Shown here piece after piece: positions 10,219 through 21,659 of a stretch of DNA of 64,000 nucleotides. The DNA is taken from contig JAWKZG010000006.1 in NCBI GenBank assembly GCA_041396125.1, positions 124,001 through 188,000 of the forward strand. Reading direction: 5' to 3'. The position numbers and the translations under genes are program-made. The stretch is from JAWKZG01 sp041396125. GTDB taxonomy: Bacteria; Pseudomonadota; Gammaproteobacteria; Competibacterales; Competibacteraceae. Numbering within the stretch: the stretch's first letter is position 1; each line of letters starts with the position of its first letter. The notes under the pieces are model-generated. The model ran no database searches. It worked only from the letters and a program-made list of their open reading frames with translations, and was not told the origin of the DNA.

Positions 10219-11218
10219 TTAATGCTGCCAGCGACTTTTCTTTAACTGCTCCAGCATGGCGGCGTCCGCATCCGCCTCCGGCCGCTGGTCCGGTACCGGA
10301 TCGAGCGAGTTTTTTCCTTGAAGTACTGCTGGATTTCTTCGTCCATCATGGCGGTTTGCAGCGCTTTTGCCAGTATGTCGATGCACGGTCCTGGGGCGTG
10401 CCTTTGGGGGCCAGCCACCAGTTGGGATGCTTAAAGGTCACGTCATAACCGAGTTCCTTGGCGGTGGGCACATCAGGAATGGTATCGATCCGGTTGGGGC
10501 CGAAGAAACACCACCGCGTGCAAGCCGCGGCCTGCGGTCTCCCATTTAGCATATTCACTGGCTGAGAACAGCGAAATATCCGCATTGCCGCCGGCAATCA
10601 TTTTCAGGCGATCCGCGCCGCTGCCTGCGCATAACGGGTTTTCGAAGCCCGCTTTGCCTGGGCCAGCAGCGCGCCGACAAAATGCGGAATCGTGCCAAAA
10701 ATGCCGACCACTTCCACCAGACTGCGCGGCTCAGCGTGCAGTTTATTGATGAAGATCGGCCAGAGTGTCGATGCCGATATCATTGCGGACGGTCAGACCG
10801 GGCTGCCACCGCCGGCATAACCAATCGACTGCCAGTCCTCCCACCGGCCCAAAATCCCGTGATACCCATGGTGGCGATCAGCATCTGGATGGTGCCAGTG
10901 AACAATGATGTAACCGTCCGGATCGGCGTCCGCTGGCCTGTCGTCCGCCAATACCGCCGCCACCGCCGGGTACATTGACAATCACCAGCGGCTGCGCCAG
11001 CAGTTTTGCTCTTCGCGATTTTTTTACCGAGCAGACGTGCCGCCCGTATCCGGTGCGTCCGCCAGGTTCCAGACGGCACAATAACCTTGATCCGGTTTTT
11101 CACGGGTATTGCGCCCGGCGCAATTTGCCCTGCAATCCGGGCGGGGCAGTGGATGTCAGCCAATACGGCAGCGCTTAAGACCAGCGACTGCGTGAAACGG
11201 GTAGAGATAATGCGTCAT
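10219..11218 (-). pseudogene. tctC: TctC-family periplasmic substrate-binding protein (frameshifted)
   Basis: It starts at ATG 11218 behind GGAGG. One base later the frame changes and a signal peptide appears (STRFTQSLVLSAAVLAD). Bug/TctC hallmarks follow in several frames: IKVIVPSGTWRT, VIVNVPGGGG, DTIPDVPTAKELGYDVTFKHPNWWLAPKGTP, and a C-terminus ending in LEQLKKSRWQH at 10219. The DVPTAKELGYD motif is diagnostic. The protein would capture the carboxylate for TctAB in the periplasm. At least six indels interrupt it, while tctA and tctB just downstream are intact, which argues for local sequence error. Confidence 0.75.
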
Positions 11219-11253
11219 AACGTCCTCCAGCTAAGTGGTAAATAGGTTTGTTA

Positions 11254-12092
11254 TCAGGGTTGAGGAAGCGGCTTATTCATTCCGGCGGTTTTTTTGCGAT
11301 AACCAGACCGATATCCCAGCGCCGCCGAGATGGTCTGTACCGTGTCGAGTGCTACCTGAATCATTTCGCGGAAACGGGGGCTGTCGAGCTTACCGCCCGG
11401 CAGCGCCAGACTTGATGGCCGCGACAGCATGGACCCATTGCGATCGTGGATCGGTGCCGCGACATTTGAGCCAATTCATTGAATTCGCCATCATCAATAG
11501 CATAGCCGCACTCGCGGACCTGAGCGCACTGTTCCCGCCAGCTCGGCCAGAGAGCCAATCGTGGTCGGGGTGTAGCGCAGATCCAGTGTCGACGCGATAT
11601 GCTCGAACGTGCTTTGATCCATCGCCGCCAGCAGGACTTTGCCCAGTCCGGTGCAATGCAGCGGGCGGCGGGTGCCGATAGTGGTGTTAATGCGGACGCC
11701 CGAGTGACTGTTGTCGAGCTTGTCGATATAGATGACTTCCCTGTCCGCCAACTGTGCCAAATGAACGCTGGCCCCTGAGCGGTGCGCGGCTTCGCGCAAA
11801 AAGGGCCTGGCGATCTCGCGAATTTCAAAATGCTCCAGCGCCAGATTGCCCAGTTCGACCAGCCCCAGCCCGAGCCGGTAACGTCGTGAACCTTCAACCT
11901 GGACTACGAACCCGCCAGCTTCCAGGGTTTTTAAAAAGCGGTGGATCGTGCTTTATTAAGAGCCGCCTTGCGACAGATTTCACTGGCTGTCTGCTCAGGA
12001 GATCACCGATAAGGTTTTCAGTATTGCAATCGCACGCTCGACCGAGCGGATGGTGCTCCAGCGCTGCTATCGTCTGTAGCGGCATCTGTCAT
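11254..12092 (-). pseudogene. IclR-family transcriptional regulator (frameshifted)
   Basis: From ATG 12092 the helix-turn-helix can be pieced together as RSVERAIAILKTLS, ICRKAALNKSTIHRFLKTLEAGGFV. The effector domain is better preserved: FLREAAHRSGASVHLAQLADREVIYIDKLD and INTTIGTRRPLHCTGLGKVLLAAMD, both IclR hallmarks. The C-terminus runs into KK(x)NR near 11260 where a T-run confuses the frame. It lies directly upstream of tctC on the same strand and is the likely regulator of the tctCBA-sulfatase block. Confidence 0.75.
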
Positions 12093-12259
12093 GGTGGTGG
12101 TTAAGTATCACTATGATTTTTATAAGCATGACAAACCCGGTCTGAAAATGAAACTGTTTTCTATAAATAAAATTTTAAGCCGTAAAATATTCTCTCTAAG
12201 TTTCATTAAGTAAAAGTATAGTTTTTAAAATGAAACTTTAACCTGAATTCTATGTTGAA
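12093..12259. other. AT-rich intergenic stretch upstream of the IclR gene
   Basis: This stretch between the IclR start and the palindromic repeats is markedly AT-rich compared with its surroundings (runs such as AAATAAAATTTTAAG). It probably holds the promoter of the IclR-tct block. No gene, tRNA or clear operator was found. Confidence 0.4.
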
Positions 12260-12481
12260 CTGGATTCCCGCCTGCGCGGGAATGACGGCGAGGGGCTGTG
12301 GGGGAATGACAACCGATTAAAGCAGCGTTGCCACCGTTTACGCATGTGACATGCACTGGATTCCCGCCTGCGCGGGAATGACGGCGAGGGCCAGCAGGGG
12401 GAATGACAAACGATTAAAGCGCAGCGTTGCTCACCGATTACGCATGTGACATGCTCTGATTCCCGCCTGCGCGGGAATGAC
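12260..12481. repeat. array of three REP-like palindromes in ~97-bp tandem units
   Basis: Three copies of the palindrome CTG-GATTCCCGCC-TGC-GCGGGAATGAC lie at 12260-12286, 12356-12382 and 12455-12481 (the last lacks one G). The spacers between them are also alike (GGGGAATGACAA, CGATTAAAGC, AGCGTTGC, CGCATGTGACATG), so the tandem unit is about 96-99 bp. The same palindrome recurs at 31758, 55903, 58465 and 63268. Confidence 0.9.
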
Positions 12482-12517
12482 GGTGTTCGAGGTGCGCAGC
12501 CCAGCATTGCTTGCCGG

Positions 12518-13191
12518 TCAGGTTGTTTTTGCGAAAGTCAGATTTATGCGGCAGGCACCTAGCAGGGCGTGCCGGGCGGGTTTTATGGGCGGGACATACG
12601 TGATAAAACAAGCGGGCTTCCGGGCCGCCCCATGCGGCCACGTCGCCGTGGGTCAGTGGCACCCGTAAGTTTTGTCGGTGCGCGTTTCGTCCACCGAATA
12701 AAAACGCGTGTAGCGAGGCAGACCGAGGGATACCGATACAATCAACTGCTTCAGGTCGAGAGCTCGTCTTTATCCTGATGCAGGGATAGCCGGGCACCGG
12801 GTTCGTAGCGGTTAATCAGGCAGGCATCCGGCTCGAAACCGGCGAAGCCTTTCGGTACTGCGGCCTCCTGCGCCAGTTGTAAAAAAACGGCCGGCATGCG
12901 AGGCCGGGGTTTGCCAGTTTCGGGATCGGTTGCTGTGTAACGATGGCCGGTACGATCATAACCCAGCCGTAGTGGCCACAATTGCTCATGGCGACGGACA
13001 TGCGAAAACCACCCGGCGTGATCAAATGCCGCAATGGTGCAGCGCGGAGGCAGTGGTGTAATGCTGCCAGTAGGGCGGGCATGCTGGCCTCGTCGCACAG
13101 CGAAACGCCGCATTACACAGGCCCCCGGAACCAGAGGTTCCTGCAGCTCTGGCCTGTTCTGCTCGGCGAACAGATCCCAGGGTTAGCGCAT
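12518..13191 (-). pseudogene. alkB: AlkB-family 2-oxoglutarate/Fe(II) DNA dealkylase (frameshifted)
   Basis: Pieces match AlkB throughout: WDLFAEQNRPELQEPLVPGACVMRRFAV at the N-terminus, MSVAMSNCGHYGW near 12990, then the long intact segment DACLINRYEPGARLSLHQDKDEL with the iron ligands His and Asp of HxD. LIVSVSLGLP, VPLTHGDVAAWGG, ARLFYHV (second His) and CRINLTF (2-oxoglutarate-binding Arg) follow in other frames. It repairs 1-methyladenine and 3-methylcytosine by oxidative demethylation. An in-frame stop just after the ATG at 13191 and about four indels interrupt it. Confidence 0.75.
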
Positions 13192-13239
13192 CCAGGCCCG
13201 GATTGCGTTCTGCTCACAGCAAGCGGTTCGCCGTCAACA

Positions 13240-14319
13240 TCAGCGTCCGCCGAGGCGTTGCAGCAAAGTCTGTGATTCCGTCTGGAATTCTGCTTCTACC
13301 AGCTCGGCGGCCGGTTGTTGTCGCAGCAGTCCAACCCCCTGACCAGCCCACGCAGCCATAAAGCGCGGATCATTGCGTTCGGCGGCGGCTTTGCGTAGTC
13401 TCTGGAAAGTGAATACTGAGCCGGGTAGGGCAATAAGGGGTTCCTGCAGGGCTTCAATCTCTCTTCAATGCGCGATTGTTGTTCAGACCGCGCGCCGGTT
13501 TGCCCGACGGTGTTTCGGTCACGACCGTGGCGCTGCCATCGGCTTGTAACAGCGCATCCCGCCGGGCCTGGGCGCTGGCGCTTCCGAGCAGCCGAGAAAA
13601 GCGGTACCCATCTGCACACCGGCTGCGCCGGGCGCCGGAGCGGGCGACCAGACCGCGTGCGTCCATAATACCGCCGGCAGCAATCACCGGTACGGTCACC
13701 TCATCGACAATCTGCGGTACCAGCGCCAGGGTGCCGATCAGCTGGCGGTAGTCACCGGCAAAGGTGCCACGATGACCGCAACATAAGCTCCCTGCGCAAT
13801 GATGGCATCGACCCCGGCGGCTTCCAGTTGTCGGGCTTCTGCGACGGTGGTCGCCGAGCACAGCACTTTGGCCCCCGCTGATTTGGCCCGCTCGACCGTA
13901 GCCGAATCTACCCCGAAGTGAATACTGATCACCGGCACGCGTTGTTCCAGCAACACGTCAAGCTGAGCCTCGGCCGGCCCGAACAGCGGCCCAGGCTCCG
14001 GTACCGGTCCCAGCGCCAGTTCGTCGTGGTAGTTTTGCAGTTTTTGCGCCAGCCCCGGGCCAGGCCGGGCGTTGCGGTCAAACTGCTCGGTCGAAGCGGC
14101 AAACAGATTGATATTGTACGGATTCGAGGTGCGCTGCTGGATGGCCTGGACCACGGTGCGCAGTTTGTCCGGCGGGCTGCTGGCAGCACCAAAACTGCCG
14201 AGCGCGCCGCTGGCACTGACCGCAGCAACCAGCTCCGGATTGGTCGAGCCCGCCATCGGGGCCTGGATGATAGGGTGCTCAATGCCGAATAAATCCAGCA
14301 GACGACGGTCGGTCCACAT
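13240..14319 (-). pseudogene. nitronate monooxygenase-like FMN enzyme (frameshifted 3' half)
   Basis: The start at ATG 14319 gives MWTDRRLLDLFGIEHPIIQAPMAG, the classic NMO/2-nitropropane dioxygenase opening. NINLFAAS, VISIHFG near 13920 and VLCSATTVAEARQLEAAGVDAIIAQG (FMN phosphate site) follow without interruption. The frame breaks near 13755; IGTLALVPQIVDEVTVPVIAAGGIMDARG then continues it and the C-terminus is LVEAEFQTESQTLLQRLGGR, ending at 13240. The family oxidises alkyl nitronates, or acts as enoyl reductase in some members. The alkB-like gene follows 48 bases downstream on the same strand. Confidence 0.8.
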
Positions 14320-14404
14320 GCGGTATAGCCTCCGGGGGTGGAAATGTACGATATGGTTAAGCTGTAAAGTATAGGTCATAACAGGGCTTACTTCAGGGCC
14401 TGCT

Positions 14405-15768
<1,364 letters not shown>

Positions 15769-15772
<4 letters not shown>

Positions 15773-17197
15773 GCAGCCTGAGCCTGCTGCTGTGGCAGTG
15801 GCAGAGTGACCGTGAAGCGGGCACCATCGTGCAGGTTTTTGGCCTGGATAGTGCCGTTGAGCTGCTGCACCAGCTGATAGGTCACCCATAAGCCCAGACC
15901 GGTGCCATTCTGGCTGGCGAAAGGTTCGAATAAATGTTGCATAGTGACTGCATCAATCGCCTGGCCGGTATTATCCACGCGCAGCTGCAGCGCGCCTTCG
16001 TGCAATATCACGCTGCAGCTGACCTGACCCTGCAACAGTGCGGCTTGCAGGGCATTCAGCAATAAATTGATCAGAATCTGTCGTACCCGCGTAGCCGGCA
16101 AAGGCAGCACGGTGTCGAGTTCGAAACGCCAGTCCACTGTGACAGCTGATAACGCTGATCCGCGCCGAGCAAAGGGTCTGCACATCGTTTAAATCCTGCC
16201 GGCTAGGGGGCGTGATCCTCCGTTTGACATCCAGTAAAAGCTAAGACGATAGTGCGGATCTGACCCAGCCCGCGCTCGATCAGATCCAGCGTTTTGCCGG
16301 TCAGTTCATAACGCTGGCCGTGGCGTCGGTAGGTATCGAGCGCATTGAACATGCCGCCCAGCGGATTATTGATCTCATGCGCGCGATACCGGCGGTATCC
16401 GACGGCCGACGCCGCCATCCGTTCGCTGGTAATCATCTGCTGTTCCAGTTGACGTTTCAGTTTCTGCCAGATCAGCCGCCAGTTTGCGAAGAGGTGCGCC
16501 CCAGACGGCCGACTTCATCGTTGCCATCCGGCAAGTTCTTGCTGTCAGTTCGTCGTCGTGCAAGCGTTCCATCGCGTCAGTAACAGCGGTCAGCGGCTGT
16601 ACAATGCGCCGTGCCCAGAACCAGCCCAGCAACATGATGCTGAGCGTCACTGCCAGTGCCGCCCACAGCGCCCGCCAGGCCAGGGCTTCGAAGCGCTCAT
16701 GCAACCAGCGCAGGGGATAACCGACCAGCAGCCGACCGATAGCCTCATCATTTTGCACGATAGGGGTAGCGACAAAAACCCGCTCCAGGGCGCTGTCGGT
16801 GTGTGCCCGGATATTGTTTTCCGGTGTTTCGATCCAGCTGGCCAGGGCAGTGAAAGCCGGTTCCAGTTCGGTCAGCGAGCGCAGTACCGGTAGGCGAAAG
16901 AGGGCGGTTGGAGGCAAACACCCGGTCGCTACTGTCAGGCACGATGGCCCAGCGGACTCAGCGGGGATTCGGTGGTGGCCAGAATATCGTATGCGCGCCA
17001 TAAATCATCGGTGCAGCGGATGGGCCCAGACTGGGTGCCAGCGCGCTGCCGACATCCTGCGCCAGATTGGTCAGATGTTCGTGCAGACTGCGATACGCAG
17101 AGACAGCAAACACGGCCAGTAATACCGCTGTGGTCAGCAGACTGATCAGACACAGCGCCAGCGGAATCCGGTAACGGTAGCTGAGTGTCGAGATCAT
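15769..17197 (-). pseudogene. aioS: AioS-type sensor histidine kinase (frameshifted)
   Basis: The start ATG at 17197 overlaps the aioX stop (ATGA). A first membrane helix (LALCLISLLTTAVLLAVFAVSAY) and a periplasmic region are followed, after a frame change near 16980, by VFVATPIVQNDEAIGRLLVGYPL and a second helix (LAVTLSIMLLGWFW) with HAMP. After another change near 16440 comes the H-box AHEINNPLGG. After a third near 16190, ILINLLLNALQAAL (N-box) and NGTGLGLWVTYQLVQQLNG (G box) complete the kinase. It should relay the AioX signal to AioR. All catalytic boxes survive, so the breaks may be sequence errors. Confidence 0.8.
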
Positions 17198-18093
17198 GGG
17201 TTGATGCGGGCGGCCATTGCGGCGATGCCGTCGAACAGTGTGTCATTGCCCGGTGTAAAACCGTCCAGATTAAGTTGCGTCAGCACCGCTTGCCCCTGCG
17301 GGTTGCTTGCCATCGTCAGCAAGGCCTGACGCATGGCTGCAAACAATGCCGGCGATACGTCCGTGCTACTGACGATAGGCGGAAAGCCGTACCAGGGTGA
17401 GCGTGCAGCAACGCGGGTTTTGGCGGTCAGTTGCGGGTTCAGACGCGCCAGTGTTTCCCACACATAACCGTCCACAGCGCCACCTTGCGCGACCCCTTCG
17501 GCCACCGCGCGCACCACGTCCTGGTGTGACCAGGTAAAAAACGTTTTGCGAAACACCTGCGCCGGATTCAGGCCCTGTTCGCGCAGCTGGAATTGCGGTG
17601 CCAGATAGCCGGAATTCGAATCCGGATCGGAAAAGGCGAATACCATCCCCGCCAGATCGCTGATCCGCCGGGTTTGCAGGTCATCGGCCGGCACGATCAG
17701 ATAAGACTGATACAGGGGCTGATGCTGATACAAAGGCACGGCTGTTAATCGCATACGGTCGCGCTGGGCGACATAGGGATAGCCACACACCCAGGCGAAA
17801 TCGAGTTTGCCTTCCAGCAGTAACTGCATGATCTCGTAATACGTCCGGCGTTGCAGAAACTGCACCGGTTGCTGCAGTTGTTGCTGCAGATAATCGCTCC
17901 AGGCTTTGAGCGTCGACTGGCGATCCGTGAGGATGACCGCTGTCAGGCCGATGCGTACGGGCGCAGCTGCAGATGGCTGACCGGGCGCGGTATTGTCGTC
18001 GGCAGCGGCTGTCAGCCAGACCGCACAGAACACGACCGCGATCAGCCCCCTAATAGGCCATCCCATAGGCCATCCCATAGGCCAAATCGTCAT
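17194..18093 (-). CDS. aioX: AioX-type periplasmic As(III)-sensing binding protein (PhnD-like)
   Basis: A 299-residue protein with a signal peptide (hydrophobic IRGLIAVVFCAVWLTAAA, residues 14-31) and a PhnD-like periplasmic binding fold (IGLTAVILTDRQSTLKAWSDYLQ; LLEGKLDFAWVCGYPYV; SDPDSNSGYLAPQF; VDGYVWETL). Established AioX proteins bind As(III) through a Cys in the equivalent segment; here it would be Cys103 in AWVCGYPY. First gene of a tightly overlapping aioX-aioS-aioR operon, divergent from aioBA. The start at 18093 is followed by a 12-base tandem duplication encoding GWPM twice, so an internal ATG could also be used. Confidence 0.85.
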   Translation of the reverse strand: MTIWPMGWPMGWPIRGLIAVVFCAVWLTAAADDNTAPGQPSAAAPVRIGLTAVILTDRQSTLKAWSDYLQQQLQQPVQFLQRRTYYEIMQLLLEGKLDFAWVCGYPYVAQRDRMRLTAVPLYQHQPLYQSYLIVPADDLQTRRISDLAGMVFAFSDPDSNSGYLAPQFQLREQGLNPAQVFRKTFFTWSHQDVVRAVAEGVAQGGAVDGYVWETLARLNPQLTAKTRVAARSPWYGFPPIVSSTDVSPALFAAMRQALLTMASNPQGQAVLTQLNLDGFTPGNDTLFDGIAAMAARINP

Positions 18094-18153
18094 GCGGGTT
18101 CACTCCTCTGATGGTTTATTTGATGGTTCGTTTTTGTAACATTTATAGCATAG

Positions 18154-18173
18154 GCGTTACGAAAGCGTAACGC
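18154..18173. promoter_or_regulatory. candidate AioR enhancer (upstream activating sequence)
   Basis: A perfect inverted repeat with half-sites GCGTTACG and CGTAACGC separated by AAAG, in the aioX-aioB intergenic region. Its centre is about 109 bases upstream of the start site expected from the sigma-54 promoter candidate, the usual range for a bacterial enhancer-binding protein. Assignment to AioR is inference from position and symmetry. Confidence 0.5.
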
Positions 18174-18245
18174 AGCGTATCCTGGATGATCAGCGCTGCC
18201 TTTGTAAGGCGCTTATTTTATTGAATAAGAAATTCTTCCAAAAGA

Positions 18246-18262
18246 TTGGAATGAATACTGCT
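18246..18262 (+). promoter_or_regulatory. candidate sigma-54 (-24/-12) promoter for aioBA
   Basis: The sequence TTGGAATGAATACTGCT has the invariant GG (18248-18249) and GC (18260-18261) spaced by ten bases, with the flanking T residues expected of a sigma-54 promoter. It lies 88 bases before the aioB ATG. The adjacent AioR homologue has the GAFTGA motif needed to activate sigma-54 polymerase, which makes this reading coherent. Confidence 0.6.
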
Positions 18263-18349
18263 CTAGTGCCTGGGCAACGCACGCCATCCCGTTACAGGCA
18301 TTCCGCTGCGGGCCTGGCTGCGGCATAACTAACACCAGGAGTTATTTCC

Positions 18350-18857
18350 ATGTTCAAATTTTCTCGTCGTGATTTTGAAAACCGGTGGTGCGGCTGGTGC
18401 CGTTACCGCATCGGTCAGCTGGGTGGCACCCGCTGCCCAAAACGCCGAAGGGGCTGCCGGTGCCACACTTGCTTATCCGTCGAAAGTGGTGGCCATGCTG
18501 GATGGACTGACGATCAATCAGCCACTCAGTTTTTCCTACCCCGATCCCAGTTCACCCTGCATTTTGCTCAAACTGGGCGCGCCGGTACCCGGAGGTGCCG
18601 GGCCTGAGCAGGATCTGGTGGCTTACAGTGCACTGTGTACGCATATGGGCTATCCGGTCAGCTATCACGCTGAAAGCCGTACTTTTCGCTGCCCCGGTCA
18701 TTTCAGCATTTTCGATCCGGAAAAATCCGGCCAGCAGGTTTGCGGCCAGGCCACTGAAGCGCTGCCGCATATCGAACTGCATGTCGCCGACGATGGTGCG
18801 ATCAGTGCGGTCGGTATCCAGGGCCATCTGTATGGCCGTTTGAGCAACCTGCTGTAG
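18350..18857 (+). pseudogene. aioB: arsenite oxidase small (Rieske) subunit AioB, single frameshift in Tat signal
   Basis: The ATG at 18350 (SD CAGGAG upstream) opens a Tat signal FSRRDF; the frame changes within GATTTTG (18369-18375) and continues as LKTGGAAGAVTASVSWVAPAAQNA, the rest of a normal Tat signal. The mature part is an AioB Rieske protein with a [2Fe-2S] site formed by CTHMG and CPGH (residues about 104-124 after repair). It passes electrons from AioA and anchors the complex in the periplasm. The break lies in a T-run and needs two extra Ts to restore RRDFLK, so an error in sequence is likely. aioA follows after 12 bases. Confidence 0.85.
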
Positions 18858-18869
18858 AGGAGCAAGACA

Positions 18870-21337
18870 ATGGCTAAATATCAGGATCGTATCCCGGCAC
18901 CGCCGGTTGATGCCCAGAAAACCACTATGGTCTGCCACTTCTGCATCGTGGGCTGCGGTTATCAGGTGTACAAATGGCCGGAAAACCAGGAAGGTGGCCG
19001 CGCGCCCGAGCAGAATGCGCTGGGGCTGGATTTTCGCCGCCAGTTGGGGCCGGAAGAGGCTACCCTGACCCCGGCGATGGTAAATGTGGTGCAGGATGGT
19101 GATAACAGTCGCCACAATATTATGATCGTGCCGGACAAAAACTGTCCGGTAAATAAAGGCTTGTCGTCCACCCGTGGTGGCCAGCTGGCCAGTGTGATGT
19201 GGAACGGTGCCGGGGCGTCCGCCAACCGACTGAAGTATCCCCGGCTGTATACCGGCGATCAGTGGTTATCGACCAACTGGCAGCAGGCGCTGGCTATTTA
19301 CGCCGGTCTGACCCAGAAGATTCTGGATGCCGACGGCCCGGATCAGCTGATGTTCAACTGTTTCGATCATGGCGGTGCCGGTGGCGGCTTTGAGAACACC
19401 TGGGGCACCGGCAAGCTGATGTTTTCGGCGCTGCAAACCAAAATGGTGCGCATCCACAACCGCCCGGCTTATAACTCCGAATGCCATGCCACGCGGGATA
19501 TGGGTATCGGTGAGCTGAACAACAGCTATGAAGACGCCGAGCTGGCCGATGTGCTGTGGTCGATTGGCAATAACCCCTATGAAAACCAGACCAATTATTT
19601 TCTGGCCCACTGGATGCCCAATCTGCGCGGTACCACTATCGACAAGAAAAAAGCACGTTTCCCGGAAGAGACTGCGGCACCGGCCAAAATTATCTTCGTT
19701 GATCCACGCCGCACGCCGAGTGTTGCCGTTGCTGAACAGATTGCCGGTACCGACAATGTGCTGCATCTGGACATCGAACCGGGCACCGATATAGCGCTGT
19801 TTAACGCACTGCTGACCTATGTGGTCGAGCAGGGCTGGCATGATCAGGACTTTATCGCCCAGCACACCAGCGGCTTTGATGATGCACTGGCAGCCAATCG
19901 CATGAGTCTGGACGAAGCCAGCGCCATTACCGGCGTGTCGGTCGATAAACTCAAGCAGGCGGCGGAATGGTCGTATAAGCCAAAAGCCTCCGGTCATCGT
20001 CCGCGCAGCATGCATGCCTACGAAAAAGGCATCATCTGGGGCAATAATAATTACGGTATCCAGTCATCACTGGTCGATCTGGTGCTGGCTACCCACAATG
20101 TCGGTCGCCGTGGTACTGGCGTGGTACGCATGGGTGGTCACCAGGAAGGTTACACCCGGCCACCGTATCCGGCCCGCGTCCGGCACCGTATCGATCAGAG
20201 AAGATCATCGGCGGCAACGGCAAGATGCTGACCGTCTGGGCCTGCAATACGTTTCAAACCACCTGTAACGCCGAGCAGTACCGGGAAACCGTGATCCGGC
20301 GCGCCAATATCGTGCGGGCGGCGATGGCCAAGGCGCGCGGTGCCAGCACCGAAGAAATGATCGATATCATCTACGATGCGGTCAGCAATCAGGGCGGACT
20401 GTTTGTCACCACCATCGATTTATATCCGACCGCGTTTGCCCAGATCGGGCATCTGATGATGCCGGCGGCCCATCCGGGCGAGATGAACCTGACCTCAATG
20501 AACGGCGAGCGCCGCTTGCGCCTGTCCGAGAAATTCATGCAGCCACCCGGTGCAGCCAAACCCGACTGTCTGATCGCCGCCGACATCGCCAATGCGATCA
20601 AAGCTCGCTATGAGCAGGCTGGCAATGCCGACATGGCGCAGCGTTTTGCCGGTTTTGACTGGCAGACCGAAGAAGATGCGTTCAATGATGGTTTTCGTCA
20701 GCCTGAGGGGATCGATAGTCAGGGTGGTAGCAGTGGCGGACTGGCTACCTATGAACGGCTGCGGGCGATGGGTACGACAGGGGTGCAACTGCCGATTAAA
20801 GAGTACAAAGATGGTCAGTTGATTGGCACCGAAATGCTTTACAGCGACAATAACTTCTCGACCGATGATGGCAAGGCGCGTTTTCTGGCCTCGCCGTGGC
20901 AGGGCTTGCTCAAACCGGTGCAGGCGCAAAAAGACAAATACCGCTTCTGGGTCAATAACGGCCGCACCAACCACATCTGGCAAAGCGCCTATCACGATCA
21001 GTACATCGAGTTCCGCAAAAACCGTTACCCGATGTCACCGCTGGAGATCAACCCCGCTGATGCCGCCGAACTCGGTATCGTCAGTGGCGATGTGGTTGAA
21101 TTGTTCAACGACTACGGTGCGACCTATGCGATGGCTTATGTCGAACCGGCCATCAAGCCGGGGCAGGTATTCATGATGTTTGCCTACCCCAACGGGATTG
21201 CCGGCGATGTCACCACAGAAGCCGTGGATGAAAACGTGGTGCCGTATTACAAAGGCACCTGGGCGGATCTGCGCAAAGTCGGCAGCATGGAGGATTATCA
21301 GCGCACGGTAAGCTTCAAGAGCCGGCGTTTTGGTTAA
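18870..21337 (+). pseudogene. aioA: arsenite oxidase large molybdopterin subunit AioA (frameshift cluster near 20165-20205)
   Basis: The full span equals 822 codons, the usual AioA length. The [3Fe-4S] site CHFCIVGC (residues 22-29) with the following GYQVYKW is characteristic. Bis-MGD-binding segments (LMFNCFDHGGAGGGFENTWGTGK, ALQTKMVRIHNRPAYNSECHATRD, IIFVDPRRTPS) follow, and after the break MLTVWACNTFQTTCNAEQYRET, NNGRTNHIWQSAYHD and the C-terminal GIVSGDVVELFNDYGATYAMAYVEPAIKPGQVFMM. It oxidises As(III) to As(V) in the periplasm. Between GGHQEGYTRPPYP and GGNGKMLTVW several small indels shift the frame. No cytochrome acceptor gene is adjacent. Confidence 0.88.
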
Positions 21338-21355
21338 CCGCTAATAGCGCTATAG

Positions 21356-21389
21356 TCCGGGGCGTGCGGCTTTATCGGCGCGCCCCGGA
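21356..21389. terminator. hairpin between convergent aioA and thioredoxin-like gene
   Basis: A perfect 9-bp stem, TCCGGGGCG with CGCCCCGGA, with a 16-base loop just after the aioA stop and before the oppositely oriented stop at 21408. No T-run follows, so it may work as a bidirectional terminator or transcript-stabilising hairpin. Confidence 0.55.
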
Positions 21390-21407
21390 TGACCTGGGTA
21401 ATACTCG

Positions 21408-21647
21408 CTAGCACTTGGCACCCAGCAAGGACTGGATTTCCTCGGCTGTTGCGACCTTGCCTTCCAGTAACACCTCACCATCGATCGCCAGGGCCGGTGT
21501 GTGCATCACACCGCTGTCAATGATGGCGTTGATATCGGTGATTTTCTCTAACTCATAGCTTACGCCCAGTGCTTGTGCTGCCGCTTCGGCGTTGGTAGCC
21601 AGCTTGGCGCACTTGCTGCAGCCTGAACCTAGAATTTGCAATTTCAT
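21408..21647 (-). CDS. small thioredoxin-like protein (CxxC)
   Basis: A 79-residue protein of the small redox-disulfide family: LQILGSGCSKCAKLATNAEAAA with the CSKC active site at residues 10-13, cis-Pro loop GVMHTPALAIDGEVLLEG, and a C-terminal Cys. Such proteins are regularly found next to ArsP-type permeases. Here it follows the permease gene at 21660-23036 after 12 bases, with a good SD (AAGGAG). A role in thiol supply or metalloid reduction for the permease is inference. Confidence 0.85.
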   Translation of the reverse strand: MKLQILGSGCSKCAKLATNAEAAAQALGVSYELEKITDINAIIDSGVMHTPALAIDGEVLLEGKVATAEEIQSLLGAKC

Positions 21648-21659
21648 TGCTTGAACTCC

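Noticed and set aside
12260..12481. Proteins encoded across the palindromic repeats (open frames reading SFPRRRES)
   Set aside because: The frames only translate the repeat; such peptides are a common annotation artefact.
18290..18330. Alternative sigma-54 matches (TGGGCAACGCACGC and AGGCATTCCGCTGC)
   Set aside because: The spacing between GG and GC is nine bases in both, one short; the element at 18246 has ten.
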